64,000 bases of DNA, taken from contig NZ_CP046535.1 of assembly GCF_009739515.1 (NCBI RefSeq), positions 3,829,501 to 3,893,500 on the forward strand. The letters are read 5' to 3'. The notes below the pieces were generated by a model that searched no databases, was not told the DNA's origin, and saw nothing but the letters and a program-made list of their open reading frames with translations. Origin of the DNA: Sphingomonas profundi. Lineage in GTDB: Bacteria > Pseudomonadota > Alphaproteobacteria > Sphingomonadales > Sphingomonadaceae. Positions 27,614 to 36,994 of the stretch are shown here, piece by piece. Made by a program: the position numbers and the translations under genes. The number at the start of each line of letters is the position of its first letter. Within the stretch, counting starts at the first letter, position 1.

Positions 27614-27640
27614 GCCGGCACGCGCCTGACGCGTGCCGGC
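27614..27640 (+). terminator. Perfect 11-bp hairpin after ugd
   Basis: GCCGGCACGCG at 27614-27624 and CGCGTGCCGGC at 27630-27640 form a perfect stem with a five-base loop, five bp after the ugd stop. There is no T-run. It may still stop transcription or protect the 3' end between two convergent units. Confidence 0.6.
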
Positions 27641-27700
27641 GGTCGCGCGCCGGAAATGAGGAAAGACGCCTGGCTATCCGCGCGAAGCGGCGGTGCCGGA

Positions 27701-27776
27701 TGGTGCCCAGGGACGGGATCGAACCGCCGACACCGTGATTTTCAGTCACGTGCTCTACCAACTGAGCTACCTGGGC
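27701..27776 (-). tRNA. tRNA-Phe (anticodon GAA)
   Basis: The minus strand folds as a complete 76-base tRNA. The acceptor stem GCCCAGG/CCTGGGC is perfect, the anticodon loop CTGAAAA carries GAA, the T-loop GTTCGATC is present and CCA is encoded. It follows yacG on the same strand, an order common in sphingomonads. Confidence 0.95.
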
Positions 27777-27798
27777 ACAGACAGCGTCGGAGGTGCGC

Positions 27799-28029
27799 CT
27801 ATAGAGGCGGGTCGCGTTCGCTGTCCACCCCGGTTCGGGGCTTTTCTGCGTCCTCGTCGTCGAACGCGCGACCCGGCACGCGATAGCCTTCGCCGAGCCA
27901 CTGGAGCAGGTCGCGGTCGCGGCAGCCCTGGCTGCAGAACGGCGTGAATGCGGGCTGGGCGGGCTTGCCGCACACGGCGCAGCGGCCGCGCGCGGATCGG
28001 TCAGCGGAGGGGGTGGTCGGCCTGGACAT
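27799..28029 (-). CDS. yacG: DNA gyrase inhibitor YacG (zinc ribbon)
   Basis: The 76-residue protein has the YacG four-cysteine zinc site CAVC...FCSQGC followed by RDLLQWLGEGYRVPG, which is diagnostic. YacG binds GyrB and blocks DNA binding by gyrase. Its start overlaps the end of the RNase E/G gene by 29 bases, so it is probably expressed from the same message. Confidence 0.9.
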   Translation of the reverse strand: MSRPTTPSADRSARGRCAVCGKPAQPAFTPFCSQGCRDRDLLQWLGEGYRVPGRAFDDEDAEKPRTGVDSERDPPL

Positions 28030-28999
28030 GCCCGGCCGATATGGCGAGCGCGGGATCGGCCCGCAAGGCGAGCGGCGATCCCGTTCGCCTGCGCAATTGC
28101 TCCAGCCAGTCCGACCGACGCTCGATCGCGGCCACGATCGCCGGCGCGGCGTGGATCGTGCGGGTGCCGGCGCCGCGCACCCGCTCGGCCCGGCGCAGCA
28201 GCGCGCGGGCGGCGGTGCCGGCCGGATCGTCGCGCAGCAGTTCGGGCAGCGACGGGCGGGTGCGTCGGCGCACCGCCTGGAGGAAGCCGAAGCCGTTGAC
28301 GGCGGTCCGCTCGAAGGGCTGCGGCAGGTGCGCGTCGAAGGCGGCGGCGGCGGCCTGCCGCGCGGCCCTGCTCTCGACGGTCGGCAGATCGATGCCGATC
28401 GATCCGCCGATATCCATCCGCCGGATCGCCCGCGCGGCGGCGGCGGCGCCGGCGATGGCGAGCTCGGCCACAGGCAGCGTGCCGTCCACGTCGAACAGCG
28501 TCATCGCCGGCGTCAATGACAGGCGTAGGCCGCCGCCGGCGAACGCGATCTCGCCGCCAGCCGCCTCCTCCAGCAGCTCGGACCAGCCGGCTTCCTCCAG
28601 CCGGTCGGGCACGTGCGGATCGAGCGTGGTCACGTCGCGGCCCAGCCGGTCGCGCAGGCGCAGCCCCGGGCGCGCGACGGCATCGGCGGCGGCCGGGCGC
28701 GCCTTCGCCCGCTTCGGCCGGCCGGGCTCGCCGATCGCCTCGCGCACGATCTCGACGAGCAGGTCGCGCCCCTCGCTCGTCCCCGCCGGGATCGGTTCGA
28801 GCAGCGCTTCCGCGCCGTCCTCCAGCCGCACGATGGCGCGGCGGCCCGGCACCAGCACCTTCGCCAGCCGCGCGGGCACGATCGCGCCGGCCCGCGGCCC
28901 GCCGCCCTCGATCTCGATCAGCGCCTCCAGGATGACGCCGCGCTCCACCAGCGCCGCCCGCACCTCGCCGATGCCGGCCTCGTAGAGCCACTCAGCCAA
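28001..28999 (-). CDS. Short RNase E/G family ribonuclease
   Basis: The 332-residue protein matches the short alphaproteobacterial RNase E/G form. It has the catalytic segment LTPAMTLFDVDGTLPV with the metal-ligand aspartates, a second acidic motif GGSIGIDLPTVESR, and the following FGFLQAVRRRTRPSL. The zinc-link and scaffold parts of full-length RNase E are absent. The best start is TTG at 28999 (LAEWLYEAGIGE), overlapping the maf stop by eight bases; longer frames enter maf and look noncoding. It sits in the classic infA-maf-rng-yacG order. Confidence 0.82.
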   Translation of the reverse strand: MAEWLYEAGIGEVRAALVERGVILEALIEIEGGGPRAGAIVPARLAKVLVPGRRAIVRLEDGAEALLEPIPAGTSEGRDLLVEIVREAIGEPGRPKRAKARPAAADAVARPGLRLRDRLGRDVTTLDPHVPDRLEEAGWSELLEEAAGGEIAFAGGGLRLSLTPAMTLFDVDGTLPVAELAIAGAAAAARAIRRMDIGGSIGIDLPTVESRAARQAAAAAFDAHLPQPFERTAVNGFGFLQAVRRRTRPSLPELLRDDPAGTAARALLRRAERVRGAGTRTIHAAPAIVAAIERRSDWLEQLRRRTGSPLALRADPALAISAGHVQADHPLR

Positions 29000-29582
29000 G
29001 CGCGATCCCGGCGGAGGCGAGCAGCGCCCGCGTCTCGAACAGCGGCAGGCCCACCACGCCCGAGTGGCTGCCCGAGAGGAACCGCACCCAGCCCTCGGCA
29101 CTGCCCTGGATGGCGTAGCCGCCGGCCTTGCCGCGCCACTCGCCGGCGGCGACATAGGCGTCGATCTCGCGTGCTGTCAGCGCCTTGAACGCCACGATGC
29201 TGGTCGACAGGCGATGCCGCGCGGCGGCGCCCGGCACGACGAGGCTGACGGCGGTGTGGACGCGGTGCCGCCGGCCGGAGAGCAGGGAGAGGCACGCCCG
29301 CGCGGTCGCCTCGTCCTCGGCCTTCGGCAGGATGCGGGTGCCGGCGGCGACGACCGTGTCGGCCGCCAGCACCGCCGCGTCGGGGTGCCGCGCGGCGGCG
29401 GCGGCGGCCTTGGCGGCGGCCAGGCGGCGGGCGTGGGCGATCGGCGCCTCGGCGCGGGCGGGCGTCTCGTCTATGTCGGCGGGATCGACCAGATCGGGAG
29501 CGATCCCGATCCGCGCCAGCAGATCGAGCCGGCGCGGCGAGGCGGAGGCGAGGACTAGGCGCGTGGCCCAGGGGCCGCTCAC
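28992..29582 (-). CDS. maf: Maf/YceF-type nucleoside-triphosphate pyrophosphatase
   Basis: The 196-residue protein has the Maf signature LVLASASPRRLDLL at its N-terminus, the AADTVV motif and KAGGYAIQGSAEGWV. It hydrolyses noncanonical or modified nucleotides to monophosphates; the exact preference is not clear. ATG at 29582 lies 31 bp from the infA stop on the same strand. Confidence 0.92.
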   Translation of the reverse strand: MSGPWATRLVLASASPRRLDLLARIGIAPDLVDPADIDETPARAEAPIAHARRLAAAKAAAAAARHPDAAVLAADTVVAAGTRILPKAEDEATARACLSLLSGRRHRVHTAVSLVVPGAAARHRLSTSIVAFKALTAREIDAYVAAGEWRGKAGGYAIQGSAEGWVRFLSGSHSGVVGLPLFETRALLASAGIALG

Positions 29583-29612
29583 CGGCGATGGCCGGTCATG
29601 GGCGGCGGCCGA

Positions 29613-29831
29613 TCACTTGAAGCGATAGGTGATGCGGCCCTTGGTCAGATCGTAGGGCGTCAGCTCGACGAGCACCTCGTCGCCGACGAGCACGCGGATG
29701 CGATTCTTGCGCATCTTGCCGGCCGTGTGGCCGAGGATTTCGTGATCGTTCTCGAGACGCACGCGGAACATCGCGTTGGGCAGCAATTCCACCACGCTCC
29801 CGCGCATTTCGAGCAGTTCTTCCTTGGCCAT
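29613..29831 (-). CDS. infA: Translation initiation factor IF-1
   Basis: The 72-residue OB-fold protein begins [19 protein letters not shown] and ends [11 protein letters not shown], a standard IF-1. ATG at 29831 is the conserved start; upstream in-frame sequence is not coding. It heads the infA-maf-rng-yacG-tRNA-Phe series and is divergent from pyk, with about 170 bp between them for two promoters. Confidence 0.96.
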   Translation of the reverse strand: MAKEELLEMRGSVVELLPNAMFRVRLENDHEILGHTAGKMRKNRIRVLVGDEVLVELTPYDLTKGRITYRFK

Positions 29832-30001
29832 CAAATCTCTTTGTTTGAGAGGAATCGCAAAAAATCGCGTCGCCTTAGCGCCAAGTGGCGGTTTTCGCAA
29901 CCGATCGGCGGGCGGCGGATCGCCCTGCGCGCGGTTGCCCTGCGGTCGCCCGAGCGGCTAAGGCAGGGCCGCCGACTTTCCGCAATCATGGGACGCCCTT
30001 G

Positions 30002-31453
30002 ATGATCCAGATCGCCCCTCGCGCTCGGAAGGTCCGCGTGCTGGCCACGCTCGGCCCGGCCAGCGCCGCGCCGGAGATGATCCGCAAGCTGTTCCTCGCC
30101 GGCGCCGATGCCTTTCGCATCAACATGAGCCACGGCGGCCACGCCGACAAGGCGGCGCTGGTTGCGGCGATCCGCGCGCTGGACAAGGAGCTCGGCCGCG
30201 TCACCACCATCCTGTTCGATCTGCAGGGGCCGAAGCTGCGCGTCGGCACCTTCGCGGACGGCATGGTGACGCTGAAGCCGGGCGAGCCGTTCGTCCTGGA
30301 CCGATCGACGGCCCCCGGCGACGCCGGCCGGGTGGAGCTGCCGCACCGCGAGATATACGAGGCGCTGGAGCCGGGCACCCGGCTGCTGCTGGACGACGGC
30401 AAGCTGGTGTTGCGCGTCACCGCCGTGACAGCGGACCGGATCGATACGCTGGTGGAGGTCGGCGGCGCCCTGTCGAACCGCAAGGGCGTCAACGTGCCGG
30501 ACGTGGTGGTGCCGCTGCCCGCGCTGACCGAGAAGGACCGCGCCGACCTGGCCTTCGCGCTGGAGCAGGGGGCGGACTGGATCGCCCTCTCCTTCGTGCA
30601 GCGGCCGGAGGACGTGGCGGAGGCGCGCCGGCTGATCGGCGGCAAGGCCGCGCTGCTCGCCAAGATCGAGAAGCCGGCGGCGGTGGAGCGGCTGGAGGGC
30701 ATCCTCGAACTGGCCGACGCGGTGATGGTGGCGCGCGGCGATCTCGGCGTGGAATGCCCGCCCGAGAAGGTGCCGCCGGTGCAGAAGCAGATCATCGAGA
30801 TGGCGCGGCGGATGGGCCGGCCGGTGGTGGTGGCCACGCAGATGCTGGAATCGATGATCCTTTCCCCCAGCCCGACCCGCGCCGAGGTGTCGGACGTGGC
30901 GACGGCGATCTACGACGGCGCCGATGCGGTGATGCTCTCGGCGGAGTCGGCCGCCGGCAGCTGGCCGGAGGAATCGGTCGCCATGATGGACCGCATCGCC
31001 ATCTCGGTGGAGGCGGACCCCAGCTACGGCGCGCGCATCCACTTCACCCAGACGCGGCCGGATGCGACCACCGCCGACGCACTGGCCGAGGCGGCGGAAT
31101 CGATCGCGCGCACCGTATCGGCGGCGGCCATCATCTGCTTCACGATGTCCGGCTCCACCGCCCGGCGCATCTCGCGCGAGCGGCCGGCGGTGCCGCTGCT
31201 GGTGCTCACCCCCAAGCTGGAGACGGCGAGGCGGATGGGCCTGCTGTGGGGCAGCCACGCCGTCCACACGCGCGACGTGGACAGTTTCGAGGAGATGGTC
31301 GGCAAGGCCAAGCGCATGGCGCTGCGCCACAACATGGCGAAGGCGGGCGATCGCATCATCGTGATGGCGGGCGTTCCGTTCGGCACGCCGGGCTCCACCA
31401 ACGTGATCCATGTGGTTCGCTTGACCGGCAGCGAACTGAAGGGCCGGCGCTGA
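30002..31453 (+). CDS. pyk: Pyruvate kinase
   Basis: The 483-residue enzyme makes ATP and pyruvate from phosphoenolpyruvate. The N-terminal RKVRVLATLGPAS, NMSHGG, the catalytic-lysine signature ALLAKIEKPAAVE, MVARGDLGVE and the C-terminal VMAGVPFGTPGSTN are all conserved. ATG at 30002 is preceded by an in-frame TTG at 29999; either could be used, and no strong ribosome site is present. Confidence 0.94.
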   Translation: MIQIAPRARKVRVLATLGPASAAPEMIRKLFLAGADAFRINMSHGGHADKAALVAAIRALDKELGRVTTILFDLQGPKLRVGTFADGMVTLKPGEPFVLDRSTAPGDAGRVELPHREIYEALEPGTRLLLDDGKLVLRVTAVTADRIDTLVEVGGALSNRKGVNVPDVVVPLPALTEKDRADLAFALEQGADWIALSFVQRPEDVAEARRLIGGKAALLAKIEKPAAVERLEGILELADAVMVARGDLGVECPPEKVPPVQKQIIEMARRMGRPVVVATQMLESMILSPSPTRAEVSDVATAIYDGADAVMLSAESAAGSWPEESVAMMDRIAISVEADPSYGARIHFTQTRPDATTADALAEAAESIARTVSAAAIICFTMSGSTARRISRERPAVPLLVLTPKLETARRMGLLWGSHAVHTRDVDSFEEMVGKAKRMALRHNMAKAGDRIIVMAGVPFGTPGSTNVIHVVRLTGSELKGRR

Positions 31454-31913
31454 CCTCGGCCACGTGAGTAGATCGCCGTGCCGACTCGATGAAATCCGTC
31501 ACGTCTGCACGATTCGTGCGGTCATGCCGATTGGTGAGACGGAGCGGCCCGGGGTCGCGACGTGCCGCCCGTCTCGCCGGGCGGATAGCGGAGCCGCCAG
31601 AGCCCCACATCACCCGACCGGGTGAGGTCGACGAACCCGCCATTCCGCTACGGAAATGTCGTTTTCTACTTGTAGAATAGGGGTCGGGTACTCGATCAGT
31701 TGTGCGTGTCAGCCCACCTGATCGATCCTCGATCCGTAACATATTGTAATGGAGACGAACAGGATCGTCGCGGCCGTTACGCCTCCGAACTGCAAGTGAG
31801 AAACATCTTCGACCGTTAGACTCTGGTCGGATGGCGGATCGGGCCATGCTCGCCGGTAACAAAGCCTTTACCCCGATAAGGCGGGGTGCGCCCAGCAACC
31901 AGGGATGACACTC
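31454..31913 (+). promoter_or_regulatory. Upstream region of the fimbrial operon with two palindromes
   Basis: No gene is seen in these 460 bp. Two perfect palindromes, TTCCGctaCGGAA at 31643-31655 and TTCTACttGTAGAA at 31664-31677, have centres about 21 bp apart, two helical turns, as expected for a pair of operators. Further on are TCGATCAG/CTGATCGA at 31692-31725, CATATTGT at 31740-31747 and a hairpin ACCCCG/CGGGGT at 31870-31887, just ahead of the ribosome site of the first fimbrial gene. The regulators are unknown. Confidence 0.5.
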
Positions 31914-32459
31914 ATGCTCGACTTTGCTTCTACTTCGATCCGCCCCGCGCTGTTCGCCGCGATTACGGCGATGGGCATGTTCGCGAACCCGGCCCTCGCC
32001 GACAGCAGCAGCGGCACGATCGCCGTCGCGCTGAACGTGACCAACGCCTGCGTGGTGAACGGCGCCACCGCCGTCCAGTCCAACGTCGGCGCGCTAGGCA
32101 CGATCCAGTTCGCCGATCAGCCGGGCATCTTCGGCAATGTCGACGGCCAGCTCGTCGGCGCGCTCGGCACGCTGCAGGTGCTGTGCTCGCCCGGCGTCAC
32201 GCCGTCGCTCACGATCGGCTCGGGCGCGAACGACGCCGCCGGCAAGCGCTACCTCGCCTCGAACGGCCATACCGTCCCCTACCGCCTCTTCTCGGATGCG
32301 GCGCGCACCAGCGAGATCACGATCGGCCAGCAGCTGGCGCTCGGCACCGCCACCACCTCGGCGATCAGCGTGCCGATCTTCGCGCGGGTCAACAGCGGCG
32401 GCGCGGTGCTGTCGGCCGGCAGCTATGCCGATACCGTCCAGGTGACGCTGGCCTGGTGA
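31914..32459 (+). CDS. Spore coat U domain fimbrial subunit 1
   Basis: The 181-residue secreted protein has a signal peptide ending ALAD and an immunoglobulin-like SCPU domain. That domain runs from NACVVNGA, through the disulfide partner VLCSPGV, to the donor-strand-type end AGSYADTVQVTLAW. It is probably the major structural subunit of a Csu-like (archaic) chaperone-usher pilus. ATG at 31914 fits the CAGGG site; ATG at 31905 abuts it too closely. It leads a five-gene operon with subunit 2, chaperone, usher and tip protein. Confidence 0.85.
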   Translation: MLDFASTSIRPALFAAITAMGMFANPALADSSSGTIAVALNVTNACVVNGATAVQSNVGALGTIQFADQPGIFGNVDGQLVGALGTLQVLCSPGVTPSLTIGSGANDAAGKRYLASNGHTVPYRLFSDAARTSEITIGQQLALGTATTSAISVPIFARVNSGGAVLSAGSYADTVQVTLAW

Positions 32460-32482
32460 ACGGGCGCGAAGGGTCGACCGCG

Positions 32483-32986
32483 ATGCGCCGGATTCTCTGC
32501 CTCGCCGTCCTGCTCGCAGGCGCGCCGGCCGCGGCCGAGACCAGCCAGTCCTTCCAGGTCTCGGCCCGGATCGCCAGCGGGTGCGTGATCGCTACCGCCG
32601 CCGGCGGCCAGTGGGGCACGATCGATTTCGGCACCGTCTCCGGCGTGGCGCAGGGCAATGTGGAGGCGAACCTCGCCTCCAGCGCGGCGGCCGGCATCTC
32701 GATCGAGTGCACGCCCGGCATCACCGCCAGCCTCTCGGCCGATACCGGCGGCAATGCCGCGAACGGCGTGCGCCGGCTGGCGACGACGGGCACCGGCGGC
32801 ACGCCGATCCCCTACCAGCTGCTGCTCGACAACGGCGCCACGGTGTGGACGACGCAGAGCGTGCCGCTGGCCTTCACCCCCGGCGCCACCAAGCGGGTGC
32901 TGCCAATCCGCGGACGGGCGCTGCTCGCCCGTCCGATGGCCGCCGGCGCCTATGCCGATACGGTCCGCGTCACGCTCAGCTGGTGA
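32483..32986 (+). CDS. Spore coat U domain fimbrial subunit 2
   Basis: The 167-residue protein repeats the plan of subunit 1: signal peptide ending AAAE, ASGCVIATA and IECTPGI cysteines, and the C-terminal AGAYADTVRVTLSW strand. It likely forms a minor part of the same pilus. ATG at 32483 is 23 bp downstream of subunit 1; earlier GTG codons overlap that gene's end and are less likely. Confidence 0.83.
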   Translation: MRRILCLAVLLAGAPAAAETSQSFQVSARIASGCVIATAAGGQWGTIDFGTVSGVAQGNVEANLASSAAAGISIECTPGITASLSADTGGNAANGVRRLATTGTGGTPIPYQLLLDNGATVWTTQSVPLAFTPGATKRVLPIRGRALLARPMAAGAYADTVRVTLSW

Positions 32987-33012
32987 CGCGCCCCTGCATT
33001 CCGGAGTGATCG

Positions 33013-33738
33013 ATGAACCGCCTCGTTCCCCCTCTCGCCTTCGCCCTCGCCCTTGCCGGCGTCGCCCGGCCCGATGCGGCCTTCGCCGGCGCCGTCGTGA
33101 TCTGGCCGGTGGATCCCACCATCGCCGGTACGGAGCAGGCGACCGCCCTGTGGCTGGAGAATAAGGGCGATCAGCCGGTGACGCTGCAGGTCCGCTCGCT
33201 GCGCTGGTCGCAGCCTCAGGGCGAGGACGTGCTGGAGCCGCAGGACGAGGTTGTCGCCAGCCCGCCGATCACCCAGGTCGCGCCCGGCCAGCGCCAGCTG
33301 GTGCGGGTGATCCGCCGCACCGTCGATGGCGGCGTGCCCGAGCGATCCTACCGCCTGTTCATCGACGAGCTGCCCGCGCCGCCGCCGGCGGATGGCAGCG
33401 CCGCGCCGACCGCCCGCCTGGCCGTGCAGATGCGCTATTCGATCCCTCTGTTCACCTATGCCGGCAAGGCGGAGGGAACGACGGCCAAGCTCAGCGTGCG
33501 GGTGGTGCCGAGCGCGGCCGGCCAGATGCTCGCCATCGCCAATGCCGGCACGATGCACGCGCGGCTGACGGACTTGCGGCTCGTCGCGAACGGCCGCGAG
33601 AGCGTCGTCAAGGCGGGGCTGGCCGGCTATGTGCTGCCCGGCGCCACGTTCCACGTGCCCCTGCCGGCCGGCGGCGGCGCCGGTTCGGTGCTGGTGGGCG
33701 TGAACGGCCGTGACACCACCCTCGCCCCCACCTTCTGA
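33013..33738 (+). CDS. Periplasmic fimbrial chaperone (PapD-like, CsuC type)
   Basis: The 241-residue protein has a signal peptide (about residues 1-25) and two Ig-like domains. The G1 region shows QVAPGQRQLVRVIRR with the subunit-anchoring Arg, and the RSYRLFIDELP strand follows. It should fold the two SCPU subunits and the tip protein in the periplasm and hand them to the usher. ATG at 33013 follows GGAG. Confidence 0.88.
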   Translation: MNRLVPPLAFALALAGVARPDAAFAGAVVIWPVDPTIAGTEQATALWLENKGDQPVTLQVRSLRWSQPQGEDVLEPQDEVVASPPITQVAPGQRQLVRVIRRTVDGGVPERSYRLFIDELPAPPPADGSAAPTARLAVQMRYSIPLFTYAGKAEGTTAKLSVRVVPSAAGQMLAIANAGTMHARLTDLRLVANGRESVVKAGLAGYVLPGATFHVPLPAGGGAGSVLVGVNGRDTTLAPTF

Positions 33739-33761
33739 GCGGACGCGGCCACGCGATCGCC

Positions 33762-36050
33762 ATGCGCCTTCGCGCTCTCCTCGTCGCGCTCGCGGTCTGT
33801 TTCGCGGCGCCGGCTCTGGCCGCGCCGGCGATCCCGGTCTCCGGTGATGTCGCCGGCCCCGCCTCGCTCTTCGTCGAGCTCGTCGTGAACCGGCAGGCGC
33901 ACGGCGCGCTCGCCAACGTGGTGCAGGATGGCGCGCATCTGTGGATCGAGCCGCAGGCGCTGCGCGACGCGGGCGTGGCGGTGACGGGGGCCGGGCGGAT
34001 CGATCTCGCCGCCCGCACCGATTTCACGGCCACCTACGATGCGCCCGGCCAGCGCGTGCTGCTGGACGTGCCGGCCGCCCTGCTGCCGACCCGCCACATC
34101 GCCGAGCCGCCGCGCGAGGCGGCGACCACGATCGTCGATACCGGCGCGATCCTGAACTACGATCTCTACGTGCAGCGCAGCGGCGGCCGGACCACCGCCT
34201 CGCTGTGGACCGAGCAGCGCCTGTTCGGCCGGCTCGGCAGCCTCTCGAACACCGGCGTCGTGCGGGTCGGCGCGCTCGGCCGCAACGGCTATGTCCGCTT
34301 CGACACGCGCTTCCGCCAGGTGGACGAGGCGCGCGCGCTGGCCTTCACCGCCGGCGACCTCATCACCCAGGCGCTGCCGTGGACCACGGCGGCGCGGGTG
34401 GGCGGCCTGCAGCTGGCGCGCAACTTCCGCGTGCGGCCGGACCTCATCACCGTGCCGCTGCCGAGCTTCGCCGGCCAGGCGACGGTGCCCTCGGGCGTCG
34501 ACCTGTTCGTCAACGGCTATCGCCAGCAGCAGCAGGTGGACGTCGCGCCCGGCCGCTTCGTGCTGGATAGCGTGCCGGTGGTGAACGGCGCGGGCGAGGC
34601 GCGCATCGTGACGACCGACGCCGTCGGCCGCCAGATCGCCACCGTCATCCCCTTCTACGTGGCGCCCGAGCTGCTGCGCCCGGGCCTCACCGACTTCTCG
34701 GTGGAGGCGGGCGCGCTCAGGCGTGGCTACGGCGTTCGCGCTTTCGATTACGGCCGCCTCCTCGCATCCGCCTCGCTGCGCCACGGCGCCACCCCCCGGC
34801 TGACGATCGAGGCGCATGGCGAGACGGCCGGCGGGATGGTCGAGGGCGGGTTGGGCGCGGCCTGGTCTCCGGGCCTGTGGGGGGCGGTGCACGGCTCGCT
34901 CGCGGTCAGCCGGCGGCAGGGCATGACGGGCACGCAGCTGGCGGTCGGCTACGCCTATGCCAGCCGTCGCTTCAGCGTCGGAGTGGAGCATATCCAGCGC
35001 AGCGGCGCCTTCGCCGATGTCGCCAGCTTCGATCTGAGGACATGGCGCGGCCGCATGCGGATCGATCGCGTCAGCGGCAGCCTGGTGCTGGGCGGCATCG
35101 GCAGCGTCGGCTTGGCCTATATCGACAGCCGCACGCGCGACGGGCGCCGCGCCCGGCTCGCCTCCACCTCGCTGTCGATGCCGGTGGGCCGGCGCCTCTC
35201 GGTCTTCGGCGCGGTCGACTATGATTTCGACGCCCGCTCCGCCAGCGCCCAGCTGCGCCTGGTGCTGCCGTTCGGGCGCAACGGCACGGCCGGCGCCGGG
35301 CTCAGCCGCCAGCCGGGCGGCGTTCTGCGCGGCCAGGTGAACGTGTCGCGATCCGTGCCTACGGAAGGCGGGCTCGGCCTCTCGGCCGATGCCGCGGTGG
35401 ACGGGCGGGGCACGTTCGCCGGCCAGGCGAGCGGCATCTGGCGCGCGCAGAGCCACCAGCTGGAGGCCGGCTACGCCCGCGCGCCGGGCGGCAGCTCCAC
35501 CTGGATCGGGGCGAGCGGATCGGTGGCGATGCTGGACGGCGGCATCTTCCTGGCGAACGCGCTGCCCGATGCCTTTGCCGTCGTCTCGACCGGCACGCCC
35601 AAGGTCAAGGTGCTCTACGAGAACCAGTTGATCGGCAGGACAGGCGGCAGCGGACGGCTGTTCGTGCCGCGCGTGACCGCCTATCATCCGGGCCGCTTCG
35701 CCATCGACGCGCTCGATCTGCCGGTGGGCGCGCAGGCGCGGCTGGTGGAGACGCGGGCATCGCTGCGCGAGGGCGCCGGCGCCGTGATCCGCATGACCGT
35801 GACGAAGACGACCACCACCACCGCCCGCCTGGTCGACGCCGCCGGCGCGCCGCTGCCGCCGGGCACCGGCGTCAGCCTGCCGGACGGGCGGCGCACCGTG
35901 GTGGGCTGGGATGGCGTGGTGATGCTGGAGGATGTCACCGGCACGGCCGATCTCGCGCTGAACGGCCCGGCCGGCCGGTGCCGCGCGCATGTCGACGTGC
36001 CCGCCAATCCCACGTTGCTGCAGGATCTAGGGGTGGTGCGATGCCGGTGA
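33762..36050 (+). CDS. Outer-membrane fimbrial usher (CsuD type)
   Basis: The 762-residue usher has a signal peptide, an N-terminal chaperone-binding domain, a long beta-barrel section with strands such as GAILNYDLYVQRSGG and NFRVRPDLITVPLPSF, an inserted plug-like segment around SGVDLFVNGYRQQQQ, and C-terminal domains ending in CRAHVDVPANPTLLQDLG. It secretes and assembles the pilus. It overlaps the tip gene by ten bases. The ribosome site is weak, so translational coupling to the chaperone gene (23 bp apart) is likely. Confidence 0.9.
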   Translation: MRLRALLVALAVCFAAPALAAPAIPVSGDVAGPASLFVELVVNRQAHGALANVVQDGAHLWIEPQALRDAGVAVTGAGRIDLAARTDFTATYDAPGQRVLLDVPAALLPTRHIAEPPREAATTIVDTGAILNYDLYVQRSGGRTTASLWTEQRLFGRLGSLSNTGVVRVGALGRNGYVRFDTRFRQVDEARALAFTAGDLITQALPWTTAARVGGLQLARNFRVRPDLITVPLPSFAGQATVPSGVDLFVNGYRQQQQVDVAPGRFVLDSVPVVNGAGEARIVTTDAVGRQIATVIPFYVAPELLRPGLTDFSVEAGALRRGYGVRAFDYGRLLASASLRHGATPRLTIEAHGETAGGMVEGGLGAAWSPGLWGAVHGSLAVSRRQGMTGTQLAVGYAYASRRFSVGVEHIQRSGAFADVASFDLRTWRGRMRIDRVSGSLVLGGIGSVGLAYIDSRTRDGRRARLASTSLSMPVGRRLSVFGAVDYDFDARSASAQLRLVLPFGRNGTAGAGLSRQPGGVLRGQVNVSRSVPTEGGLGLSADAAVDGRGTFAGQASGIWRAQSHQLEAGYARAPGGSSTWIGASGSVAMLDGGIFLANALPDAFAVVSTGTPKVKVLYENQLIGRTGGSGRLFVPRVTAYHPGRFAIDALDLPVGAQARLVETRASLREGAGAVIRMTVTKTTTTTARLVDAAGAPLPPGTGVSLPDGRRTVVGWDGVVMLEDVTGTADLALNGPAGRCRAHVDVPANPTLLQDLGVVRCR

Positions 36051-36994
36051 TCCTCCGCCTGCTGGCCGTGCTCGCCGGCCTGCTGCTGGCCGGGCCGGCG
36101 CAGGCCGCCTGCACGCTCGCCTCGGCCACCACGGCCATCTTCGCGCCGGCATCCTCCTACGATGTCCGCTCGGGATCGATCGCGACGATCACGGCGCCGC
36201 AGTCCTTCGCCTGCAACGGATCGATCATCAGCATCGTCGCGAGCAACTACGCCCGCGCGACGATGACGAGCACCAACGGCTTCAAGCTGCGGAACGCGAG
36301 CGGCGACACGATCGGCTACCGGCTGTCGGCCGATGCCGCCGGCACCACCACCTTCAACGGCGGCGCGACGGTGGATTACATGAACCCCACGCTGCTCTCG
36401 CTGCTGGGCATCCTGAACGGCGGCTCGTTCGCCCCGCCGATCTACGCCGCGATCGCCGAATCGCCGAACATCTCGGCCGGCGTCTACACCGATACCGTGC
36501 AGGTGAACTGGGCGTGGGACATCTGCCACGGCGTCGGCGTGGGCGGGGTGTGCGTGCTGGGCGAGATCGGCACGGGCACCACGACGATGACGGTGCAGCT
36601 GACGGTGAGCCGGGACTGTCGCATCAGCGCGCCGGCGGTGAGCTTCGGCACCGCGCCGCTCGTCTCGCAATTCAGCGGCGTGACGCAGGCGGTGGCGGTC
36701 GACTGCACGAAGGGATCGGCATTCAACGTGGCATTCACCAGCGGCGTCGCCAACGTGTCGCGACCGTGGCGGGCGATGAAGGACGCCGCCGGCAACGTGC
36801 TGCAATATAACATCTACCGGGCGGACGGTACGACCGTGTGGGATCAGCTGAACCCGCTGGTGGCGGCCGCCACCGGCACCGGCGCGATCACCGCCACGCA
36901 GATGATCCCCTATGTCGCCCGGATCAACCCGGCCCAGCAGACCCCGCCGGCCGGGCAATATACGGACAGCGTGAGCGTGGTCGTCACCTTCTGA
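36041..36994 (+). CDS. Two-domain spore coat U protein, likely pilus tip adhesin (CsuE type)
   Basis: The 317-residue protein has a signal peptide ending AQAA and two SCPU domains, about residues 25-165 and 180-317, each ending in a YTDTVQVNWAW or YTDSVSVVVTF strand. Two-domain members at the operon end act as tip adhesins in Csu pili; the first domain presumably contacts surfaces. ATG at 36041 overlaps the usher stop. It closes the operon. Confidence 0.83.
   Translation: MPVILRLLAVLAGLLLAGPAQAACTLASATTAIFAPASSYDVRSGSIATITAPQSFACNGSIISIVASNYARATMTSTNGFKLRNASGDTIGYRLSADAAGTTTFNGGATVDYMNPTLLSLLGILNGGSFAPPIYAAIAESPNISAGVYTDTVQVNWAWDICHGVGVGGVCVLGEIGTGTTTMTVQLTVSRDCRISAPAVSFGTAPLVSQFSGVTQAVAVDCTKGSAFNVAFTSGVANVSRPWRAMKDAAGNVLQYNIYRADGTTVWDQLNPLVAAATGTGAITATQMIPYVARINPAQQTPPAGQYTDSVSVVVTF

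Noticed and set aside
31356-31898. 180-codon minus-strand frame upstream of the fimbrial operon
   Set aside because: It covers the regulatory palindromes, has unlike codon use and overlaps the pyk 3' end.
31850-31904. Possible c-di-GMP (GEMM-I) riboswitch before the pilus operon
   Set aside because: CAAAGCC is present but the CAGGGCAAACC half, the GNAA tetraloop receptor and the P1 helix are missing; only a simple hairpin remains.
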